DNA from: Ceriagrion tenellum
Lineage: Eukaryota; Arthropoda; Insecta; Odonata; Coenagrionidae
DNA: 64,000 bases
Direction of reading: 5' to 3'
NCBI GenBank assembly: GCA_963169105.1
Contig: OY720636.1
Span: 76,496,123 to 76,560,122 of the forward strand
Made by a program: the position numbers and the translations under genes
Notes under the pieces: model-generated
Seen by the model: the letters and a program-made list of their open reading frames with translations, nothing else
What the model was told of the DNA's origin: nothing
The model's database searches: none
Shown here: positions 56,446 through 64,000 of the stretch, piece by piece
Numbering within the stretch: the first letter of the stretch is position 1
Layout of the letters: the number at the start of each line of letters is the position of its first letter

Positions 56446-56450
<5 letters not shown>
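55640..56450 (+). pseudogene. LINE reverse transcriptase, palm region
   Basis: The best frame is 55872-56342. Upstream in other frames: ARAIPHIKGGN and NNYRPISI. Main frame: GIFDDLRKAFDSADHEILL (catalytic Asp motif A), GVPQGSILGTLL (motif B) and YADD (motif C). Beyond it, after a frameshift: ISSDKELSEVPQIELNNMA. These are fingers and palm of a CR1/L2/Jockey-type non-LTR RT. Breaks at 55772, 55860 and 56341 kill it. The right end stops at TA repeats, where the C-terminal part is missing. Confidence 0.8.
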
Positions 56451-56730
<280 letters not shown>

Positions 56731-58720
56731 TCTTCCATCCGTATCAGGGGAAAATCTCGTCTTCTCCTCTATTGAGGTTAGAGGGCTAGTAGCTCATTTT
56801 CTCCTCCTCTTATGAACCGCACCTAAATTATTCCTCATTATATTTATCTGGTTTTATGATTATGGTATTCTCGCAAAAGTACTAGTAAATTGACTAAGGG
56901 CCACCCCAAAGTCATTTTAGAAAATATTTAAATATCATTCAGCAAGACTTCGAGATACCGATGTCATATCAGCCTTTCAGATCGTAATTGGAACATAATA
57001 GGCGCAAAATTAATGTCAACATATTAAGGGGTAGGAGATTTACGCAGCACAAGAAGACTTTGGTAGTCACAGGCCTTCGGCAGTACTATTTTTGTAGCAT
57101 TATGGTTTAATTATCTAAGCCTGTCATAGGTAGTTAGCCACTCTTAATAATAATAATCCGTAGAGCAGCTTGCCATGGAATACAATGCCTGGAATACGAG
57201 GAAGGCCTGTTTGCTGCTTGTAGTATTACATTTTCCAAAAACCTCAAAACTACTGACCAGCTAATTCCAAATGGATACTTTGGAAAAACAACCATTTATT
57301 CTAAAACAAGTGAAACGTCATAACATAAATCTAAATTGACATTAAGATAATACGACACTCCAAAACATAATAAATTGACTTTTCTATCCATATGGCGTTG
57401 ACAGTGCAAAAAATCGTTGACTAAAATGTCAAACGTTCACAAAAACATAAGCCAATCTACGACAGTAATAAATGCTTATCACTATGATGGCGCGGAAGAA
57501 GTTAGATCACCTGACTACCAAGGAGAGTTCTGCCGTAACTTGGATAATCAAGTCATGTCGACAAATGAAGATAAATGATAAATATTACTCCAACCAACCC
57601 GACTTTCGAGGGCTGGGAAGTATAGCATACAAGAAAACAAATTGTCCGCTGAAAAGTGTTCGTTACACAACTACGCACACTGTCCACTAACTCGCACACA
57701 GATAGGTATGGAAATCAAATCCATCAGCGGGCACTTGCCTGGTCAGCTGGAAGAGACCTGTCGTTCCAACGTCTTGCAGTATGGCTTCGTTTGCGGTATT
57801 CACTCCTCCACGTCTCAGATGATACTATTTTCTTGTTATCAGCATGAGAACGACGTCCGAATTATATCGATATAGAAGGAGTGGAGGATATCACTCAAGG
57901 CGAGATGACATTAAGTGAGCTGTAGATTTAGACGTTGGTATATCTCGGAGGACATGGTGAGCAGCGAAGCGCAAGAATCAAAGTTACATGAGTAGGATAA
58001 TTTGTTTTTTTTTGTCCAACGACATGTGATGACGTAGGAGGCTTCATTTTTTTGGGTGCTTCACGGTGCGAAAAATCCAGCCTTCTACGTCAGAGCTCCG
58101 TGAAAGTTACGCATCGAATCTTGACATCCGTACCTCGAGTAACAAGTCATAAAAAGAACCATGTGCAAAAAACATTTATTCAAAACTTTGAGAGTAAAGG
58201 TTATCCATGGCTTATTTGCCACCGGTAAGTGCAAAAATAATATTGAAAAGCCTGTAACACGTCCAGTTTTTTTGTTACTAGAACCCAAAATTGAAAAATA
58301 ATACATTGACATCCACTTTGAAACTGCAGCTTAAAGGTATAATTGAGTGAGTACTAAAAAATATTTTTGTATTTTAAGAATACACGATTGATATAAGTAC
58401 TATTATATTCAATGAGATGTTAAATGACTTATAAATTTATTCCGAATGGTTTTTTCATCTTAAATTTCTTCTCATGTGCAAATACGATCTTTTTCCTTCA
58501 AAAATCAGCAGTAGCTCTCATCATTGTCGCATCCCACCGCCCTGCGTAACGGGATTCCATTGCTTTAGGCTCTTAATTGAATCATTATTTTTGGGTTCAT
58601 TCGTAAAACTAGCAGTATTCAATAAACACAAGCGAAACCTTTCACTCTTTCATTTGAAAAATTATGAGTTTTTCATTTGTTTTTCTAAATGAGGTTATGT
58701 TCGCTTCTACATAAACAGAC
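56731..58720. other. AT-rich stretch, no gene supported
   Basis: Open frames at 57472-57690 and 57642-57875 overlap, match nothing and lack splice context. Confidence 0.4.
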
Positions 58721-58732
58721 ATCATCCTTGCA

Positions 58733-58968
58733 AAGAATTCAAATGAGATGTGGTACTTTTTTCACAGTTTTATTTTATTTCACGTCGACCGGTTTCGTCA
58801 CATTGGCGACATCATCAGGTGGCCTGACCTGATGAGACCTAATGATGTCGCCTATGTGACGAAACCGGTCGACCTGAAATAAAATAAAACTGTGAAAAAA
58901 GTACCACATCTCATTTAAATTCTTTAGAATGGATTTTCACAAAGTTAAGCCAGAATTAATCGAGTTTT
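58733..58968. mobile_element. Hammerhead foldback inserted with 12-bp target duplication
   Basis: ATCATCCTTGCA occurs at 58721-58732 and 58969-58980. Between them are two inverted arms (58733-58825 and about 58829-58926; GATGTGGTACTTTTTTCACA and its complement) plus a 42-base unpaired tail on the right. A 12-bp duplication is unusual for common cut-and-paste DNA transposons and more in keeping with target-primed insertion. Confidence 0.75.
58793..58818 (-). ncRNA. Hammerhead-like core in the inserted foldback
   Basis: Minus strand: CTGATGA (58818-58812), stem II GTC/.../GAC, GAAA (58796-58793), CCGGTCGAC. Upstream on the same strand ACCGGTT can pair with CCGGT as stem III. The plus-strand counterpart has CTAATGA (58839-58845), with an invariant G changed, so only one strand is likely competent. 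Confidence 0.6.
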
Positions 58969-58973
58969 ATCAT

Positions 58974-59628
58974 CCTTGCAGACGTGAGGCTAAAAGTTCA
59001 GCTTCTTGTTTGGACAAATAAAAATCACGTACCAATTCATTTGGTTCATGATGATATTCATGATAACTTGGGTAATATATTTGAGACACTGAGCTTGTAT
59101 GTGAGGTATTTCTTTGCTCTATTATGTCTGTCTCTTGTTCACTCGCGACTGTCACGATATCCTCAGGTATCTCAAAGTCCACCAAATTCAGCGGTAAGTT
59201 AGGTGTTGAAAGTCTTTATCCACAAAGAATTGGAATCGCTCAAGGCAAGTTTGGAAACTATATCTTATCTGTCAAATGTTTTGAATGGCTCTCTATGTTT
59301 GTAAAGCAAACGAGAATCGAACTTGGTAATTATTTTTGTTCACGCCATCTTATGGGGACAGGAAATGCTATGTTTTTGTCATTCCTTTCACCCATTCAGA
59401 AAGACCTACAGATCGATTGATACAACACCCTTTAGGAGCCCAACATTTGTCCTGATCACCAAATTGGCAACTGAAATACAAGTAGTATGATTTTTTACTT
59501 GCTTTGGCACTCTTCTGTATTGTAGTTTTTGTATATAACGTCCACAAACACAGAAAGACCGATGTGGCTGATTTCTTAAAATTTATGTACGCAAAATTAG
59601 CCATTGTGGAAAAATATATAGCTTTCAA
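58974..59628 (-). pseudogene. Decayed copy of a multi-copy arthropod gene family
   Basis: Minus-strand order: YYLYFSCQFGDQDKCWAPKG and then WVKGMTKT (59500-59370), after a frame break VPIRWREQ and ILVCFTNIE, then IPEDIVTV and HHEPNELVRDFYLSKQEAEL and LASRLQG (59185-58970). Several Cys suggest a zinc-binding start. I recognise the pattern GDQDK.WAP.., RWRE, and LS..EAELLASRL from repeated, uncharacterised proteins in insect and spider genomes, probably carried by mobile DNA. The function is unknown. The frame is broken and its 3' part is cut by the foldback insertion. Confidence 0.6.
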
Positions 59629-60057
59629 CTTCGTTTACATATGCAATACACGGTCATACTGGAACTAAGAATAACAATAAGGTTCCCCGCCCTTATTCTG
59701 CAATTCTGCCGACAAGGAAAAGCTAAATTATCGTACTTCTGCCCATTCATTTGTAAATAAATAGCCCTACGTATTAAAAAAATGAGAGATGTGTTACAAC
59801 TTTTATAACAACATTTTTGTTTAAAATACGCAAAACAAAGAAAAGTTAGATTGATAATTGGAAATTTATCAAACAAGCGTAAACCAGTGGAAGCTCAAGT
59901 CATACCCACGGTGCACAGTGGGCTGAAATAAAAAAAAAACCTGGCCAAAATTAAAAAATGGATGTTCAGTCTGATAGTTTAAATTTGGCACATTTTGGAC
60001 TCACGTTTTCTTTGTGCATAAGATGTGTGATATAATTTCTTATAGTTCTTGCGCATC
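59629..60057. other. AT-rich stretch, no gene seen
   Basis: An 83-codon minus frame at 59625-59876 may be an upstream remnant of the preceding pseudogene, but shows no motif. Confidence 0.35.
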
Positions 60058-60275
60058 TATATTGTGACCAACCCTCCCGGGCACACGCAGTTCACTGTCC
60101 CCGGGCTCACTATCGGGGTCGAGCGTGAGACAAATCTCGGGTACGGGTTATGGGGCCCGTCCTTCGAGGGGATTGGCACGAAGACAGACACTCGGAAAGC
60201 CACCTTACAATCATTTGGAATTAACAGATTTATTGACGAAAAGAAAAAATACAACTATTCTAGGCAATCGGGCCG
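60058..60275. other. GC-rich block, possible LTR remnant
   Basis: Strikingly G+C-rich in an AT-rich setting. On the minus strand CAATAAATCTG (60236-60226) is a poly(A)-type signal followed by a CCCGGG-bearing segment ending GGTTGGTCACAAT. This might be R-U5 of an LTR. The 103-codon plus frame is not recognised as a protein. Confidence 0.25.
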
Positions 60276-61158
60276 GCCCCAGGACAACGCACCCAAAATA
60301 ACACAGGAAACACAAAATGCATTGGTGATAGCAGCCCACAACTTATCCTTGTTCTCATAAGTATCTGTAGAAAATGAATGCACTAAAGGCTAAGTGATTT
60401 ATTGTTTGTTCCCCTAAATTTCATCCCAAAAATTGACTGTGATTACATACCAAAGATTCTGGATGTACATACCACTAGAGCGGACCAAAAAAAGTAAAAG
60501 TAAAAATTTTCGAGTCGGGTAAGTCTTATTCGGTGCTACGGCGCGAGACAAAGAATTTTGATATCCTGGTCGACCCGATCAGAAAAAGTCCCGCTTGAAT
60601 ATATAACCTAATTAGTCATAGAAATGAGAGGGATGATTCACTGTCAGGGACCGAAATATCGGTCGGACAGAACATTTCTGAAACAGAATGTGTGAGAATG
60701 GTCTATTTAATGGGGAATAGATGAACCAAGGCCAAAAAAAAAAAAAATAATAGGAGAGTTGCCTATTTTGTAGGGGCAAACACAATTATTTTCCCCGCTA
60801 GTAATTCGCAGCAAAAACAAGATCAAAGTTTATTTACTATTCCATCATTTGCAACTGTTATGAAGAGCAAGTGACGTTGCTCTTCATAATTAGTCAAATT
60901 ATTGCCCTTTAGAAATTCAGTTACTAATTGCACAGCTCTTTCCGTTATGAACAATTTTGATGTTTTTCATAGCACTAAGTCGTTTGAGGAAATCCTAATC
61001 AAGCCCCCACGAGTTCGGGTCTTTATCTATAAAGCTCGCTGAAATACCAGTTACATCAAAAAAGTTGCTAGATTGTTTTGTGAGCTCTAACTGGAGAACA
61101 GAATCATCAAGTACTACTCGATTTATTAATTCTTTCTCTCCAGTCCCTTACTCGAGGC
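60276..61158. other. AT-rich stretch, no gene seen
   Basis: A-run at 60735-60749; nothing else. Confidence 0.45.
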
Positions 61159-61690
61159 TTGAGTGTCGATACCACCCTATGAGCCGCCGCGTGGGCATGT
61201 GGCAGAGGGTGTTCGGACCCCAGCCGTGAAAAGGGTAATATATTAGGAGTTGAAATGGTGACGTGTATTATGGGAGTGTATTTAGTGGAGCTCACTTGTT
61301 ATTGTGGTTGCTTATTGTGCGTGGAAAAGACAAATTTTTGTACTGATCCTTTCGGCAACGTACCTCTCTTAGTTTATCGCTTCTGTCGGACCTGGAGATA
61401 TAGTGTGGCTTCAAAATTATATTCTCTGTGTCGCTCTGAAACACATCTGTTCTCAATTTCTCAAACAAAACCTGGCGCACAGCCTTCGAGTATCTAGCGG
61501 CTCCCAACCTAAGCCCTCTATAAGCTGAGAAGCACTATATGTTCTCTCGTAGCAGTTTCCAACGAAGCGCGCAGCAAAGTTGGCATAGGAGGTGATGCAA
61601 TTCAGCACTATAAGTCTGTATAAGGTTTGGGAGTCCGTATCCATTACTCTTAAAAAAAAGGATCACGAGGCTATTATAGCAAATAATTGT
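61159..61690 (-). mobile_element. LINE 3' end fragment
   Basis: 3' block GCCGCGTGGGCATGTGGCAG at the left; the minus frames include ARFVGNCYERTYSASQLIEG and LGWEPLDTRRLCARFCLRN, then RTDVFQSDTENIILKPHYIS. These match the C-terminal RT end in the fragments at 2 and 15 kb. Confidence 0.7.
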
Positions 61691-62345
61691 CGCAAAACAT
61701 TTGCGCTACATAAAAATTGTTATAATTTAATTTCTCTATGAATGCAAAATACAATGATTGATTGACATTGTTTTTTTTCCAAATAAGTATTACTACTCAT
61801 TAGTAAGTTTTAAATCAATTGATGAAATGTAAAAAAATTACAATTATCCTTAAATTCTGGCGTTAGTTTCATATTTAATGTGGTAATAGACGACCGTTGA
61901 ACGTCATCATGTTTTAAATTTAAGCAGTGACACTCCAAGATGGAAGAGAGTTAAAAATCTCCATTTTAACGCATGTTTGTTACCTCGTAATATACCCGAC
62001 TTCTAAAAATGAAAGGACGGTGGAAAATGTAAACAGTTCAGAAACAGGCACCTAAAGATGACGCAGTAGCGGTGCAACTAGTAGTACAAATAAATAACTC
62101 TGAGGATTTAACCATATTTTGTATTGTGATTATTTATTAAATGATAGACTTCCACAAGGTGAATGGATTGAATTCAATTCAGAAAGAGTTGTAACTGCAC
62201 AAATATCCTTCAAATGCCAAATAATGACACTAGTCATATGCGACTTTCACTATTGCAATTGGCTATGACGGTTTGGAACGATATTCCTGAATATATTAAG
62301 GGTTCTTAAATAACCTTAAGTTCCAAATGGTTATGACTTCATATA
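61691..62345. other. AT-rich stretch, no gene seen
   Basis: No supported feature. Confidence 0.45.
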
Positions 62346-62347
62346 TA

Positions 62348-62910
62348 CGAGGCATGTTTTTTTAAATAAGCACCGGTTTGAAATTCGGCCACTGCAATGC
62401 TGCGGTTGGCATGGACCCTGTGTACCTACATCTATCAGGAAGCCACAGACGCCATTACGGAAACATTCTATTGTGTTTACGTGTGTTTGTGAGTATTTTA
62501 AATACCTCTGCCGATTAAAACTATGAAATACACGCGGTGATTCGTTTTCTTAGTGCTAAAGGCGTGAAAGTGGCTGAAACCCATCCTCAGATCAGTGAAG
62601 TGTATGGAAAAACAATTATAAGCGATGGAATGGTACGGAAAAGGGTTAGAGCTTTAAGAGAATCTAATCAAAATGCATGGGATGCTGAGTAAGGGGAACG
62701 TTTCGCTCCATGACAATGCCCGTCCACACACGGCTAATCAAATTGAAGATCTTATCGGATTATTTGGCTGGGAACAACTTGATCACCCGCCGTACAGTCC
62801 CGATCTAGCGCCCAGTGACTATCAACTGTTTTTGAAAATAATGAAACTGTTAAGAAAAGTATACTTTTGACTTTATTTATAAATGGTACTTACTTAAAAA
62901 ACTCGCATCG
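62348..62910 (+). mobile_element. Internally deleted mariner element
   Basis: Ends CGAGGCATGTTTTTTAAATA (left) and the inverse TTACTTAAAAAACTCGCATCG (right), flanked by TA duplications (62346-62347, 62911-62912). Inside, frames give IRFLSAKGVKVAETHPQISE (N-terminal helix-turn-helix) and then directly HDNARPHTANQ and PPYSPDLAPSDYQLF (C-terminal catalytic Asp motifs). The middle of the transposase, including the first catalytic Asp, is deleted. 563 bp in all. Confidence 0.8.
62673..62870 (+). pseudogene. Mariner transposase C-terminus
   Basis: 65 codons with HDNARPHTA (second catalytic Asp) and YSPDLAPSD (third). Truncated by deletion and an early stop. Confidence 0.75.
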
Positions 62911-62912
62911 TA

Positions 62913-63072
62913 TTTGAAACTTTTTGTCAAAACCACAGATTGGAATTTATATAGCTTATTTTGTATCAACTTACGCACATTCTCAGTGTTCCAGTGGTCC
63001 ATGTACTAAATTATGAAATAAGCCTTATATTATTGCTTCTAACGCTACGATTCTTATGTCAAAGATAAGTTT
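62913..63072. other. Spacer between two mariners
   Basis: 160 bases, nothing seen. Confidence 0.5.
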
Positions 63073-63074
63073 TA

Positions 63075-64000
63075 CGAGGTGTGTTCAAAAAGTAAGGTGA
63101 CTTCAAATGGGCAACATACATTCGATTTTCATTTTTTTGTTTTGTTGTGTTGATACACATGTCCCAAACATTTGTTTACAGTTTCAATAGTATAGCATAT
63201 TTAGTTTGCTATTGATAGACACAAATGTTAGACGTGTTTTGGTGTACACGGCGATTTTCTGCTATCAAAAAAATGGATCGAAGAATTTGCATCAAATTTT
63301 GTGTAAAATATGGAATTAAGTGCTCCAAAATACTTGAAATGTTGACAGTGGCATACGGTAAGTCTGTTCTGAGTAAAGAAAATGTTTATAAGTGGTACAG
63401 GCTCTTCCAAGATGGCCGAGAAGATGCTAATGACGAACTTCGCTCTGAAAAAAAATCGTCGAATCACTATTAGAGAAGTTGCTGAGGATGTTGGCATGTC
63501 GGTTGGCTCGTGAAACGCTCGTTTCGAAACTGCTTAATTTGACCAGAAGAACGGTCGCATGAGCATCGCTCAGGAGCCGTTTAATGACGTCAATGATGAT
63601 CCTGATTTACTCAAAAGGATCATAACTGGTGACGAATCATAGTTATATGGTTATGACGTCGAAACCAAAGCCCAATCGTCCCAATGGAAGTACCCAGGAG
63701 AACCAAGATCGAAAAAAGCACGCCAAGTTCGATCAAATGTCAAGGTTTTGCTCACTGTTTTCTTCGATTACAGTGGCGTAGTGCATCAGGAGTTCTTACC
63801 ACAAGGTTGTACGGTCAATAAGGAATATTACCTTGAAGTTATGCACCGTTTGCGAGAAGCAGTACGAAAAAAACGTCCGGATTTGTGGAAAAACAATTCA
63901 TGGCTTTTGCATCACGATAATGCACCTGCTCACTCATCGTTGCTTGTAGGAGATTTTTTGGCCAAAAACAACACCAAAATCAAGCCTCAGCCACCATATT
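63075..64000 (+). mobile_element. Mariner element, continues past the window edge
   Basis: Left end CGAGGTGTGTTCAAAAAGTA after TA (63073-63074), with transposase pieces following in order. The right end is beyond position 64000. Confidence 0.8.
63225..64000 (+). pseudogene. Mariner transposase, frameshifted, 3' end off-window
   Basis: 63273-63473: MDRRICIKFCVKYGIKCSK and NVYKWYRLFQDGREDANDE (N-terminal helix-turn-helix). After a frameshift: TIREVAEDVGMSVGSC (second helix-turn-helix). After another: DDPDLLKRIITGDES (first catalytic Asp), a TAG where Trp is expected, then VETKAQSSQWKYPGEP, LLTVFFDYSGVVHQEFL and LLHHDNAPAHSS (second catalytic Asp). The last Asp motif is outside the window. Decayed. 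Confidence 0.8.

Overview
The window looks like intergenic and intronic DNA from an animal genome, most likely an arthropod. It is AT-rich and gene-poor, with spliceosomal exon signals (GT-AG) and dense decayed mobile elements: piggyBac, P element, hAT, mariner, pogo-like, Penelope-like, CR1/L2-type and RTE-like LINEs, and tRNA-derived SINEs. I cannot name the species. There are no bacterial operons, tRNA or rRNA genes, or CRISPR arrays. A 200-base run of N lies at 47912-48111. Exon boundaries and element edges were read by eye.

Host-gene signal. The only convincing host coding DNA is a set of minus-strand exons at 54921-55049, 48112-48806 (runs into the gap), 29867-29947, 28979-29002 (tentative), 28261-28350, 27973-28063, 26978-27067, 25827-25907 and the terminal exon 22632-24060. 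One more isolated exon lies at 9269-9337. Nearly all enter with one leading base and leave with two, so they are symmetric phase-2 exons. The small ones encode Asp/Glu/Ser/Lys-rich linkers. The two large ones encode related Glu/Arg/Lys-rich coiled coils, and the terminal one ends in the CaaX-like tetrapeptide CSIQ. This is either one 32-kb gene or a tandem set of paralogues. A possible unrelated plus-strand terminal exon lies at 37913-38063.

Layout. 0-5 kb: a foldback repeat, a LINE tail and a hammerhead-type motif. 5-9 kb: a dead ZBED5-like hAT element cut by a 1.64-kb Harbinger-like element with a TAA duplication, then a MITE. 10-12.6 kb: Penelope-like elements with GIY-YIG endonuclease sequence and hammerhead ribozyme cores in direct and inverted array. 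13-16.7 kb: a ribozyme-bearing foldback, a second MITE copy and LINE tails. 17-21 kb: a SINE, a broken piggyBac and an RTE-like LINE. 22-30 kb: host exons. 31-36 kb: LINE tails, one split by a 2.6-kb pogo-like element with 622-bp inverted repeats. 39-43 kb: ribozyme foldbacks, a SINE and LINE fragments. 43.5-47 kb: a P-superfamily element with an 8-bp target duplication and a THAP domain. 47-56 kb: gap, host exons, a probable LTR, a tandem duplication and a LINE reverse transcriptase. 56-64 kb: Penelope-type ribozyme in TA repeats, a decayed arthropod repeat gene split by a ribozyme foldback with a 12-bp target duplication, a LINE tail and two mariners.

The most striking non-coding signal is a dispersed family of hammerhead ribozyme cores (CUGANGA, stem II, GAAA) at about a dozen places. 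Several sit in both arms of palindromes, and one is in an insertion whose long target duplication suggests movement by retrotransposition.
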